In this document: positions 23,895 through 35,576 of the stretch, piece by piece | Position numbering within the stretch: position 1 is the stretch's first letter | Layout: each line of letters starts with the position of its first letter | Assembly: GCA_018466975.1 (NCBI GenBank) | Contig: CM031553.1 | Span: forward strand, 1,240,001-1,304,000 | Origin: Sparassis latifolia | Taxonomy: Eukaryota > Basidiomycota > Agaricomycetes > Polyporales > Sparassidaceae | DNA length: 64,000 bases | Direction of reading: 5' to 3' | Made by a program: the position numbers and the translations under genes | The notes under the pieces: generated by a model | What the model saw: only the letters and a program-made list of their open reading frames with translations | Told to the model about the DNA's origin: nothing | The model's database searches: none

Positions 23895-24891
23895 ATGAAC
23901 CTCATTTCAGATTCAGCATCGCCTTCCAGCCTTTCTTCCTCCTCGAATTCGTATAAAGCGCGCTCGGATTCCCTCGCATCTCCCTTCTCTCTCCAGCCCG
24001 TTCCAATGTCTAACTTTCATCTCCGCCCAGTCTCGGACAGATCAGCTTCTCCCAGCACCAGCACTTCCACCACCAGCGAGCGCAGCCCATCTATTCACGC
24101 CAAACGTCAGGCCGCACTCGCCCCGCTTCAACCCTCCGTCGTTCAGCCACCTACTCGCTCTCGCCAGCCTTGGTCTCCATCTGCCCTACGTGGTCAGTTC
24201 CTTTCGACCCCCTTTCTTACCTCACTCATTTCATTCTCACTCAGACGTTGACCTACCCGTGAAAAATGATCCAGGTCCGAGGAAATACCCTGCGCCACCA
24301 ACCGGTCACGACTTGATGGCTTTGTTCCCCGCCGCTCCACCCGTCAACCTCCCACCGGGTCCCACCAGCGGATACTTCGAACGCGAAGAGCGCGCCTTCT
24401 TCGCCAGGGCTGGCAAGGAGATCGTCCGCGTGCGCATTGAGGTCGACATGCCCCAACCAGGCGAGAAAGACGACCCGAAGCACATCAGGCGGGATTTACA
24501 CCAGGGCCAATTCGCTCCTCCTCCGCCCCACCTTCATGCCTCGCCACACCAAGCACCACCCAACCCACACGTTCCACCCGCCCCCTTCCCCGCTCACGCG
24601 AACGCAACTCGTGCTCCACGAGCCGTGCCCGTTCCCATGACGACACCGACACCCTTTCCGCCAGGTCACCCCACACAACCACCCATGAGCGTCCACGCAC
24701 CGCCCGACGTCCAGCACTTCTCTTACCCGCAGCACCCGCAGCACGAGCACGCCATCGTCAACGGTGGCAAGCCCCTCGAGCTGCACCCAGCCGAATTTCG
24801 GGAAGAATCCGACGAATCCTGGCGGCGTCCGATGCCTCACAACGAGCGTCGACGCGCCGGAAAGCACACGAAGCGGGTAATCGTCAAATAA
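23895..24891 (+). CDS. Proline-rich hypothetical protein
   Basis: Two exons, 23895-24192 and 24245-24891, give 314 residues. Exon 1 is dominated by Ser, Pro and Thr (SASPSSLSSSSNSYKARSDS) and looks disordered. Exon 2 opens with a more ordered stretch of about 85 residues (GHDLMALFPAAPP, EREERAFFARAGKEIVRVRI), followed by a region rich in His and Pro (AHANATRAPRAVPVPM, QHFSYPQHPQHEHA) and a basic tail (ERRRAGKHTKRVIVK). The ordered block suggests a short conserved domain; I do not recognise it. The donor G|GTCAGT and acceptor CTCAG fit and the frame is kept. The codon bias toward C in third positions supports a real gene. Confidence 0.65.
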
Positions 24892-27800
24892 TGCTGTCTA
24901 GATTCACCGGTGAGAACGTCGCCCTCAGCCGATGCGCTCCTTGCAGCTGACATGTGCTCGCAGTTATCTTGATCGCCCGTTCCTGGCGCTCCTTGAGCTT
25001 CACATGCTCTGTCATCTCCTTCTTGGATTCTCCTCGCTCGGGACATACCTCGAATGAACGGTAATGTCCTCTGCGTGAGGTCGCCCACCTTGCCCGTTCT
25101 GCGTTAGTTCTCTAATACCGATATATGATACTAAGTACACCGCCGCTTTACGACCTGTGTACGACACCTGCCGTTACTTTAACCCGCTCCGATCCTATTG
25201 ACCCGCTATTACTTTCGTGCTGACCACAAGCGCTCTGCGATAGGATGGTGTGTCCCGAGCTCAGCGAAGAAGTACTTCATGTGATAAGTCTGAGAACTGC
25301 CTGTCATCAATTACCTAAAAATCACTACAGGATCATGATCGACTCGGGTAGTTCCCCACTAGATCTCGTCCGATATGCTTCCGTCAGGGATGGCGGGCGT
25401 GCCTTTTCGGACCGCCAAGTTGGAGAAGCGCCGTCCAAATATACGGCGTAAGTAAGAACCGGGCGGTCCTGATTGGCACTGTGGCGTGGCAGAACGAAGT
25501 CACCATCTCGCCACGAAGTAGAGATTGTTTGCGACTGCGGCGTAGAATGAGACAAGTACATGTCATTCCACGCCAGCTTGCCTCGCCGTGGTGGATCCGT
25601 TCCGGCTCTAAAGGAGCGCAAGTCTCCCACACATCCATCGCGAAGGCGCATCCATTTCCACAGCCAGACATCTCCTGTCAGATGGTGAGCCTATCCGAGA
25701 GGCGACGCGCGCACATTTCACGAGCACGACGTGCGATATGTGCGGTCTCGGGGCGTTTGGCTGCGGGCACGCAGCGCGCAACATGTTCCGTCAGGGTGAA
25801 CATAGCGTTTCGAAAGGTGGTTCCCACCGTCATCGCATGTGGGACCGTCGAGCGACGCCGTCTCTCTAGAACGGACAGGTGACGCACGGGCATTCTGTAC
25901 GTCTGCCCAAATTTGAGCTAGGCAGACGCGATTGGACAGATGACACATCGATTGGCACTTCTCCGTCGAGACTCGTTCATATCATGGGAAACAGAGCTCA
26001 GGCCCGTGCTGCGTGCAGTCCGAGAGCGACATAACGCGTATAAAGGCACCGGGACGCGATAGCGGTGTTCTCGAGAAGATCCACCTATGTAGAGATGCTG
26101 GAGCCTGCAGATAGAGCACACACAAACTAGGCATGACGTAACGATGCGAGCGCGGCGCATGCGAGGGTCGTGACAAAAAGCTCTCGCGATCGATCTGAGC
26201 ACAAGACCAGCGAGAGTACGTCGAGAGTACGTCAGAAGGCCAACCGAGGGAGAACAGAACGTAGGGCCGACACAGATGGCACTGTTAATGCCACCGTCAT
26301 CTGGCATCGTCATGTCATTCTTCTCGCGCACAGCGCCACTGAGACTGCCAAGGCGATCCGTCGAGGGACCTCGCATGCTGAAGATCAGAAGCTGGAATGA
26401 GTGAAATTTCAGAAGGCAAAGCGGCTCTGAGACTCATTGGGCACCGAGTCCGACAGTATGTGAGTCATACGGCTCCGGGGAATTCGAAGTTCGTTGTGCT
26501 CGCCAGTTCCTCTTGCATGAAGTACGTGGACAGCCACCCGGCTTGCATCATAGGGAGTGCATATGAGAGCACAGAGATCAGTGCCTCGACTGTTGCACCT
26601 GCATGTGCAGCGCTCCATAACGCAGGTAAGACGGTGTCCAATTGGAGAACAAGAGCCTGGTGGAGAATTGGAGGCCCTACCACCGGAAATGACAGTGGGT
26701 GCCATCATTTCGAGAAGGTGGTGGTGGATCAGACCATCTGACCCTGGCATGATGTGAACAGGAAAGCTTTCGACAAGATCGCGAGATTGTGTGTGCCACG
26801 GGGGATCCACGTTGACCACTGTCGTAAAGTCGCTTCGTCGAGGACTCAAACGAGGCTGAGAAAACACAAGACTTGATTCATGTGATGGTGTGTGCAAGCA
26901 GATCAGTGATCAGTGATAGAAAAAGATGAGAAAAGGGAATCATGGTGAGAGTTGGGATTCGATGGTAGCGCACCAATATCCGAGGGCAGTGATAGAAGAG
27001 AACAAGAAAAAGGTGTCGTGGTGAGAGTTGGGTCTCTTGCAAACCACGGTCGGGCTGAGAAGATGATGTCATTGGTCTTGCGCTCAGCAGACTGTCATTC
27101 CATATTCAGATGCGATCCGCTGTTCTGGAACATGCATGAAAGTGACATCATTAGCTTCGAGGGAAGTACAGATGACTTACCTTGTCTCTCAAGAGTCAAA
27201 AGAAGCGATGATTCGCTTTCGTCAACGACGAAAGCATATACAGAACGCTCGATATCTCATATACAGCAATCTCATCTCATCGCAGAACAGGTCTCCCACG
27301 CGGGCGACAATGAGGTGTCATGAGGTCGACGAGGAAGTAATCGCAAATCATTTTCGGCAATTATGGTCAATATCGGGACACTGAGCTCGTACCTGTGACC
27401 CTGTTGTCCCGACCTTCAGAACCTGTTAAGGCTACTCGTATGTGCATCGCGCTAAAGAGAACCACGTAGCTGCCTTCGTTCTAGCGACACACGCTCGAAG
27501 AAGAAAAGCCATCCGATTCAGAGTCCTATGTTTTCAATACCGACGCGATTTTCGGCTGGAAGAACGATACTAGTAGTTGCCACGCTCTCACCTGTAGAGC
27601 TCGTGGAAAAGTGAAGAGCCGGCACCGGCCTCCACGATCGTGACCAACAATCGCAAGCTTCTAGTGGCTTGAATTAACAAGTCGTCTAAATCCTAACCAA
27701 ACTTTGGAAGAAAATCTCTGGCGCACCTCATTACACGACAGGGCATTCGATGACGTGGTGGCAGTACGTAACGGCCACCTGGTGGCGAGCGCATTTCAAA

Positions 27801-28347
27801 ATATTATTGACAGGTAGAAGTTCCCGAAGTATTCATGATTGAGCTCCAGTTACGAGTTCAAACTTCGTTTGCGTCTGGCAGAAGAACGGGCGTGCGAGCG
27901 AGTGTACCTACCCAGAATCATTAGTGTCTCTATACGCCAGAGCTGGTAAAGATAGAATGTCAGCCACAGAGGCATCTTCGTACACGCAATCGCAATCGAC
28001 GTCGACGTTTGAGTTGAAGCCGGCAAAGGGCGCGCCCATGTGGACACACAACTCCGGCAGTTTCCGGCCCGTGCTGTATCTCTCCCTCAGGCTGTTCAGT
28101 GTAACTTAAGGCCTGAAAACCATCCTGGCTTGTTCCAACACCTCCAGCACTGGGAAATACATATTAGGGGCCATTGTTCCAATTGTTCTTTCCGCGTGGT
28201 ACATGGTATGTTGAACCGAGTCCGAAGTCGTTATCTCTAACCGCTCATCTGCGGTCTTCTTCGATGCAATCGCGTGCTGGTCGTCTCTACACTCCCATCC
28301 TGCAACCTGTACAGTCCAGATCATCCAAATCCAAGGCCGATAAGCAG
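24892..28347. other. Gene-poor region, exon-like fragments only
   Basis: 3.4 kb without an assembled gene. Minus-strand segments around 26683-26465 (LDTVLPALWSAAHAGATVEA, LSYALPMMQAGWLSTYFMQ) and 25651-25325 (WNDMYLSHSTPQSQTISTS, WRDGDFVLPRHSANQD) read like protein, but neighbours in phase are missing. There are two small direct repeats: CGAGAGTACGT twice at about 26210-26232, and an imperfect 50-bp repeat at about 26906-26959 and 26982-27034 sharing TGGTGAGAGTTGGG. Otherwise nothing recognised; the right end is the DCN1 leader. Confidence 0.4.
26906..27034. repeat. Imperfect direct repeat of about 50 bp
   Basis: Two copies share CAGTGAT-AGAA at the left and GTGGTGAGAGTTGGG (one copy CATGGTGAGAGTTGGG) at the right, with a purine-rich middle that differs. 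The copies are separated by about 20 bp. Seen directly; no function is implied. Confidence 0.5.
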
Positions 28348-29768
28348 ATGGACGAGAAGATTGTGCAGTTCTGTGCTGTCACTGGTGCATCGTGAGTCTT
28401 CTCTCTCCGCTCAGATATTCCCCGATTGCAGTACCGCCGACCCTCATACGACCATTCTTGTTGATGTTTTGTTCGGATTGGAACCTGGTGCAAGATATAT
28501 CCTGCACAGGGCTAGTTGTAATGCTGAGCTGTAGCTTGTTCTCGATAGAATGACTACTACGGAGCAATCACTGTTCGTTTCGATGATGCTTGTCTGCCCT
28601 TGCCTAGCATTCACGCAGATGACTACGTCAGAACGGGACACAGTGTCTTATACGTGGAGTGAATTGACTGGAACATATCGATCCTAACTCCTACATACTA
28701 CGTTTCAGCACGCGAGACGCGAAGCGATTCTTAGAGAAGCACAAGCGCCTGGACATCGCGATCGACTCGTACTACACCGACCCTTCGGGCGGATCGACCG
28801 CCCAGGCTGTTCCGCCCGCTTCCACGAGTAAGCTGAATCAACTCTTTGACAAGTACAAGGGTGCGTGTTTGTTTTCTCACAACATATTCAGCTCAAATAA
28901 CCGTCTCTCGCAGACCCGGATAGCGACAACATCGCAGTGAATGGCACGATCAACTTCTGCGAGGACCTCGGCGTCGACCCCGAGGACGTCGTCCTCCTCG
29001 CCGTCGCGCATGACCTCAAGTCCCCCGCGATGGGCGAGTGGTCGCGCAAGGGTTGGGTTGATGGGTGGAAGGCGCTTGGGTGCGTGCGCGATCTTTATTG
29101 TCTCTGCGCCGTCATGATTCGTCTGACTCTAGCTTAGATGCGATTCGATATCCGCGATGAAGGCCGCGCTTACGCGAATGCGGGATAGCTTAGGCTCCGA
29201 CCCGGAATATTTCCAGCAGGTCTACAACTACACATTCGAGTTCTCCCGGCCGCCCGGTCAGCGCAGTCTTGGTGCGCTAAATCACCGCTGCGTTATCAAG
29301 ATAATACTGACCAGTTGATAGCGGGCGACATGGCTCAAGGCTTCTGGGAGCTGCTCATCCCGCATGGGCTAGCGGGCGGTGCGCTCGCGCACGTCGGCTC
29401 ACGAGATAGCGATGAGGATGATGACATGAACGGAGACGAGGGCTGGAACGACGAGCACACGCAGTGGTGGTTCGACTTCCTAACGGAGAGGGGTAGTAAG
29501 GGCGTGAGCAAGGACACATGGCAGATGGTACGCTATGATGTGCGTGCCCGTTGCTGTACTATACTTACTGTGTTTCATACAGTTCCTGGAGTTCGTACGT
29601 ACAATTGATTCGAAGTTTGAGGTGTACGATGTGGAAGGTGCGTGGCACATTAGCACGAAGTGAGATCCTGGCTAATATTTTATACTTCATAATTCAGCGG
29701 CATGGCCATCAACTCTCGATGACTTCGTGGAGTATGCTAGGGGGCGAATAGCCAAGGACGATGCATAA
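28348..29768 (+). CDS. DCN1: Dcn1-like cullin neddylation protein
   Basis: Seven exons: 28348-28391, 28709-28860, 28914-29079, 29138-29271, 29322-29527, 29583-29637 and 29698-29768 (about 275 residues). The N-terminal MDEKIVQFCAVTGASTRDAK is UBA-like. The rest is the potentiating-neddylation domain: DNIAVNGTINFCEDLGVDPE, LLAVAHDLKSPAMGEWSRKG, the TFEFSRPPGQRSLA segment and TWQMFLEFVRTIDS. Dcn1 binds cullin and the NEDD8 E2 Ubc12 and promotes NEDD8 transfer to cullin-RING ligases. The start is ambiguous: an in-frame ATG at 28264 would add 28 residues (MQSRAGRLYTPILQ). The first intron, 28392-28708, is 317 bp, unusually long for this window. An acidic loop (SRDSDEDDDMNGDEGWNDE) interrupts the domain. 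Confidence 0.92.
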
Positions 29769-30377
29769 TTTAACTCTTGCGGTAGAACTCGCATCCAGGA
29801 CTGCTTGGTGGTGATTGAAGTTTTCATTGTATATACTGTTCATTGTACAGGATCGTGATAGCATGGTAAGTTGGTTTTCGAGGGCGAGTTTCGCAACTTA
29901 GATGTTTTCAGGCTTCAGGCTTCTGTGTGACTGCGCGGTGTTCTGCTCTCCAAATTTATCGGTCTGCGTACGCAAACTATCGTGGAGTATAATGCCCAGG
30001 AATCATGCGAAACGAGTTCCGCCAGAGGCCATTCTTGGGCGCAGTGAATTCGCACCAGAGACAACGACGGTGGTGATCTCGATATTCCGACCGCGAACTC
30101 AGTTGTGTAACCTTTCAGTGGCATAGATAATAAACATTTCCCATCTAAGCCACTGAATCCGATGGAGAACGCAGTTCCCAACGTTAAGGCTCGAAGTATG
30201 ATTAATTGTCAGCCCCAGCCTTTGTCCGCCGTCTGCAGCCATGATCCTTCATCCTACATGGTGAGGCGTGCGTAGTATGGCAGATGGCTCACCTGCCACA
30301 ATGACACAGCCAAGTCGGAATAGCGTCCGTTGCTGGTGTTAGATCGTTCTGAACTCCATGAGATGCATACGTCTATC
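29769..30377. other. Intergenic region between converging genes
   Basis: About 600 bp between the 3' ends of DCN1 (+) and the RNase P subunit gene (-). No frame with family resemblance and no repeat seen. Confidence 0.55.
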
Positions 30378-30741
30378 TCATGATATCGCCCCAACAGACA
30401 GAAGTGACGGAAGAAATGACGACTCCTTCACGACCGCCAGCCTCGGAAGGCCGCTGTGCGCGGCCACGCTCGCCACCACCCGCGCTGCCTCACTGCCTCG
30501 TCCCGTCATCATTGATTGAAGCTACCAAGACCATTTTTTCAGCGCACCTCTGAGCAACCCGAATGACTAAGTCCGTGCCATTGTCTGATATCGACAAGAC
30601 GTCAATGTATGTGTTCGATGACACAAGTCCGAATGACTCGCTGAGGGAGTCTTGTAGCGCTTTGCGTAAGATGACTGCGTCTGCGCAGGGGGGGGTGACA
30701 GTAAACCGAATATAGTGGTACGACGTTGACAGTGCTGACAT
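30378..30741 (-). CDS. RNase P/MRP subunit, Rpp14/Pop5 family
   Basis: Two exons, 30741-30548 and 30492-30378, with a 55-bp intron, giving 102 residues. MSALSTSYHYIRFTVTPP matches the YRYLRF opening of the Rpp14/Pop5 family; LRKALQDSLSESFGL is the central helix and GTDLVIRVAQ the conserved strand. Splicing continues the frame into SEAARVVASVAAHSGLPRLA and the end VKESSFLPSLL, close to the Rpp14 C-terminus. Without splicing the frame stops after a few unrelated residues, which supports the intron. These proteins are small subunits of the nuclear RNase P and MRP ribonucleoproteins that process pre-tRNA and pre-rRNA. Whether this is the Pop5 or the Rpp14 branch I cannot settle by eye; Rpp14 seems closer. 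It is easily missed by gene finders because of its size. Confidence 0.8.
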
Positions 30742-30954
30742 TACGAAGCGTCTTTCGAATGCAGTTCGAGAGATACTGCCGTCACTGCCCGACGAGTCCC
30801 CGCCGCAGATGAGCACACTAAGCGCTCATATAGGCGGTAGCACGTGCAGCGGCGTTCTGCGGGCGCTACCGGCACTCCGCTGTGATCTCATCAGCGCGTC
30901 CTCAGCTCTCTAGGCTCTTCAGACTATTCCACTTTTCGCACAGAGTGGAAACAT

Positions 30955-33006
30955 ATGGCCAAGCATGATACGTCGAACAAGGAGCAAAAATGCTGCGGCA
31001 TCGTCGAGGAGGCCCGTGAGAAGCGCGCGGCGAAGCGCAACAAGCCGCAGCCATGGATCGTGCTCAAGCTCACCATCGGTCTCACGCTGGGCATCATAGC
31101 GTACGGGTGCTATGTGTATATTGGGCGCTTCTGCGTCCCGATGATTAAACACAATGACGGACCGCTGGGTGGACGGGGCATGGGCGGTGAGTAGCGGTGT
31201 TCGCGACGGTGATCGGCTGTTGAGGGTATTGCCCCGCAGTTGGATTTCTGGTGGTATTTTGTATCTTTACAGTTCTGATGGTGTGGAGCTATCTTAAGGT
31301 GTGTCTGACTTGGTCTGCGAATCTATTTGCATCTGATATACATTCAGGTAATCTTCACTTCGCCCGGTCATGCGAAACACGTTCGTAGTTGCGATCTCCT
31401 GTTATGCATCGTTGCGGCTGACACCTCTATGTTGCAGTATGTGCAAAAGTCACCGCGGCCCATGATTGAAAATCCTGTACCAGCATGGTGGGACTGGGAC
31501 CCAGAGATCGGCATGGCGTACTGGGAAGCAACCGAAGCACCCGTCAGCGTCCCGCCTCTGTCTCAGAAACAGACGGAGGCCACCACAATCATACAGTATC
31601 ATCAGCACACTCGTCGGGAGAAAGCGACGGCAGACCAAGTGAGTATAATCTCGCTGTCATTTCTTGCGCTTCCTAACCTTAGTATACGCAAGGCGGAGCT
31701 AGACGCGAAGACGACGCGAGACACACTGACGTACTGCCTCCGGTTACTGAAACGCATGCAGCCCGTCTGCCTAAGGCGAGAACTGAAGCTAACGGCAACG
31801 CTCATATGCAATATCAGCATCCCCCACGAGTGCACAACAAGGATAGCAAGGCAAAACGGATGCCCAGGTACACGAGGAAAGTGCCGAAGACGCCCGTGCT
31901 GCTCCCGGAGCACAGATACTGCTCTAGAGATGGATTCATCAAACCCTTACGGGCGCATCATTGTCGGGTGTGCGGTACTGTGAGAATCGCATTGCATATG
32001 CTTCAGTTCTCCGATCTTACTGGTTTCGCAGTGCGTGTTGCAGTATGACCATCATTGTCCATGCAAGTATTTCCATTTGTTTCAATGTAGTACTTTTGCG
32101 TGACTCTGTGAATTTCTGCCTGGATTGTTTTCTGAGTTGACAGGATCCCATCTAGTAATACAATACTTCTGCTCACTGTCTGTATTTATTTCATCTCCTT
32201 CAATGCTGATAGACACTTGCAGGGATTGGACAGTGTGTCGGAGCACGCAATCACAAGGTGAGTTGATAGCGGACTCAATGAGTGTCAGGTCTGATCTATT
32301 GTTTGGACTTGCCAGTTCTTCATCAACTTCCTGCAGTGGGCTTTTTCCTTCTGTGTATGGACCTTTTCGACACTCTTGGCAGGAGTGATCAAGGCTGGCG
32401 CCCACGGCTCCCCCGATCCACAAGAAATTGTAATTGTCGCTCTGTGGGTAGAATCTCGCCCAGTCTCGCTCTGATCGCGCCTGATCTCGATTTCAGGTCG
32501 GGTCTTTTCACGATTTTCACCATTGCACTGTTGGTCTCGCAAGTTTACCTGACGTGCCGAAACCAGACGACGGTCGAATCGCTCGGTGTTCGGAGAATGA
32601 AGGAACGCGAGAAGTGGGTGATGGGCAAGCTGTTTGCCTGGTACGAGTTCGGGTGAGCGATTTTGAAGCCTTGGTGTATCTGAACACTCGGTCGAGCTGG
32701 CGCCCAACAGCGCGAAACGACGTACCAGGCGAGAGTGGGACGAGGAATGGGGGGATCTAGATACAGAGGGACACATCTGGTGGCTCGGCAGCAGCCGCAA
32801 GAATTGGGAGTCGGTCATGGGCCATCATGTCTGGGAGTGGTTCCGTGAGTGCCCGCCCTCTTGTTGAATCTAGTCGTTTCTGACTGATTCCCCCAGTCCC
32901 AATAGGGAGAAGCTCCTCTGACGGCCTCTCATATCCGCACAACCCACGATTTGACTCAGAAGGCCGTTGGAGACCACGGAATGAGTGGCCTGCAGAGCTG
33001 CGGTAG
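30955..33006 (+). CDS. DHHC palmitoyltransferase
   Basis: About ten exons (first ones 30955-31186, 31240-31298, 31348-31380, 31438-31638, 31683-31979, 32032-32062, 32223-32257), about 440 residues. Two membrane segments come first (WIVLKLTIGLTLGIIAYGCY, then VGFLVVFCIFTVLMVWSYL). VIFTSPGHAKHYVQKSPRP precedes a divergent loop. The Cys-rich catalytic domain reads [40 protein letters not shown] and HKFFINFLQW, so the DHHC active site is intact. Two more membrane segments follow, then LTCRNQTTVESLG, the TTxE motif. Such enzymes transfer palmitate to cysteines of membrane proteins; the layout resembles yeast Pfa3, but I do not assign it. The intron that splits CP|WIG has a GC donor (CCAT|GCAAGT, 32063) and is 160 bp long. 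Confidence 0.92.
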
Positions 33007-33399
33007 CGGAGATGAGTCGTAAGAGTTCGTTTTTTTGTTCAGAAAACTGTATGGTGCGTCTGCTATAACCGCAAGTGGCACTTTTCTGCATTTCGGACTA
33101 CTACAATATGACGAATGGATACCTTGTCGATATTCTTGGATAATGATTACGACGGTTGTGGTGTACTGTACTATACTTAATGCACATTCACAACAAAAAC
33201 TCGTGGTCCTCTAGCAATATCTTGCCATCGTCGTCGTCAGACTTATGTAGGCGGCGGTATGCGTAGCGCCCATAAATCATCCGCCCGACCTTTTCCTTTT
33301 CGGAGGGAGAGCGCATTATACCCACGCTGTCTTGACCTGCGATACCATCCACATCACACAGACTTGATAGCAATATTTCGCATTTATTACATCATAACC
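33007..33399. other. Intergenic region, CAR2 promoter
   Basis: About 390 bp between the palmitoyltransferase stop and the aminotransferase start. It should hold a 3' UTR and the downstream promoter; no gene is seen. Confidence 0.55.
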
Positions 33400-35576
33400 A
33401 TGGCACCAGCAGCTACAACCGTCGGAGAGCACACCGACAATGGTTTGGGCAAGCATACCATTGTGAAGAACGGCCAGAATGCGCGCACACCCGCCCATCT
33501 CATGACCGGAGATGTGATTCGGCTAGAGCACGAGTTCGGAGCGCACAAGTGAGTCTGTCCCATCTACGCATGCCTGTAGTTCTTCGTCACCAAGGTCTTC
33601 GCTTGACGCCTGACAGTCCCGACAAGCGCGGAGACCCGTGCTGCAACCGGTGGTGAAGCAGCGGGACAGAGAGTTCGCCCGTTTCGCATTCTGCCTGCTC
33701 TCTGGCTTATATACTGACTGCGCTAATTTAGCTATCATCCCCTGCCTGTCGTGTTTGAGTCCGCGAAGGGTGCAAAGTGAGCGAGATCTGCTATCTGATC
33801 GTCGCTGTCGGCCTGACCTCGGACCACAGGGTATGGGATCCGGAAGGGAACGAGTATATCGACATGCTTTCTGCGTACTCGTGAGCTCTCCAATGTTGTG
33901 TTTCGTGTAACATCTCTGATCAACGCCTCCTTAGGGCGGTCAATCAGGTTAGTTTATTTTACTGATAGAAGTGGCCGCGTGTTCTGACCGCACTGTACTA
34001 GGGTCACTGCCACCCAAAGATTGTGGCCGCACTCGTGCAGCAGGCGTCGAAATGTACACTATCCTCGCGCGCCTTTTATAACTCGATGTTTGGCAGCTTC
34101 GCGGAGAAAATCACCAAGATGTTCGGATACGATATGGTGCTCCCAATGAACACTGGCGCTGAGGCGGTCGAAACTGCCTTGAAGCTTGCTCGCCGGTGGG
34201 CCTACGAGAAAAAAGGTGTGGCGGACGGTGATGCGCTAATTTTCAGTGCAGAGGGTAACTTCCATGGGAGAACCATCGGCGTCATCAGGTGTGTTTTTTC
34301 CTCTTGCTTCCGTGCTTCGCGTGCCCATCAGGACGGAACAATTGTGACTGACTCTACTATTGGTCAGTATGAGCACCGATCCGGAGAGCCGCCACGGCTT
34401 CGGTCCTTATCTCCAGGGCGTTGGCCCGACGTTCGAAGACGGAGACGAGATCAGGACGATCCGCTACGGCAAAATCGCTGACGTTGCACGTGCCTTGCAA
34501 CTGCACGGAAAGAACACGGCTGCCTTCTTGATTGAGCCCATCCAGGGTGAAGCGGGGTGCGTCCACAACAGCCGTTCGCAACTGTCGATATCCCATTGAC
34601 TCATGTCACACAGGATTGTGGTGCCTCCTGATGGGTACCTTGCGCAGGTCCGCGAGTTGTGCACGAAGCACAATGTCCTCCTGATTTGTGACGAGATTCA
34701 GACAGTGAGTATTCGCCTCATCGCGGCTTGCATCCCGCAGGAATGATGTTCTTCTAGGGTCTCTGTCGGACAGGAAAGATGCTGTGCTGTGAGTACGATA
34801 ATGTTAGGCCAGATTTGGTTCTTCTGGGGAAGGCACTATCTGGTGGTGGTGAGTCATTGGTGGACACCATCATATCTGATAAAGCTAATCGCCACGATCA
34901 GTATATCCTGTCTCTGCGGTACTTGCTGACCGCGATGTCATGCTCTGCATCCAGCCTGGGGAACATGGAAGTACCTACGGAGGGTGGGTGTGCACACCGT
35001 ATCAAATTGCGGAGATACTAATTGCACCTCATATTTAGCAACCCCTTAGGGTGTGCTGTGGCCATGACTGCATTGGACGTGCTTGTCGAAGAGAATTTGG
35101 CACGGCGTGCGGAAGTATTGGGGGAGAAGTTTCGTAATGCCGTTCGCGCTATCAAATCTCCCTTAGTCAAGACCGTTCGAGGTCGGGGCTTGCTTAATGC
35201 TGTCGTCATCGATGAGCAATGCAGCAGCAAGGGCCGTACCGCCTGGCAGTTCTGCCTCCTCCTTAAAAGCAGGGGTGTGCTTGCGAAGCCTACGCATGTC
35301 AATATGTGTGTGATCATTCGTCGACCCCGTGATAATATATTTCACTAAATTCCCGTCATAGTATCCGCTTCGCACCCCCTTTGGTAATATCCGAGGAAGA
35401 TCTCATGAAGGCTGTGGGTGTAATCGCGTCGTGCCTCTCCGACCTCGACAAGGTGAGGAACCGCTGTGGCACGGTATCGAATACTTGGACTCATTACTAT
35501 ATATTCTCACCAGCTCGAGGACATTCCGGGCGAAGTGGAGAGCGAGAAGGGCCACAAGGATACGCTCACTCTCTGA
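33400..35576 (+). CDS. CAR2: Ornithine aminotransferase
   Basis: About ten exons and roughly 455 residues. Start [20 protein letters not shown] at 33400, stop at 35574-35576. Class-III aminotransferase blocks in order: [106 protein letters not shown], and [12 protein letters not shown], which carries the pyridoxal-phosphate lysine. [20 protein letters not shown] follows. These match eukaryotic ornithine aminotransferase, which moves the delta-amino group of ornithine to 2-oxoglutarate and makes glutamate semialdehyde, in arginine breakdown and proline supply. No mitochondrial presequence is evident, as in yeast Car2, so it is probably cytosolic. Introns are short and canonical; all joins checked keep the family order. 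Confidence 0.95.
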
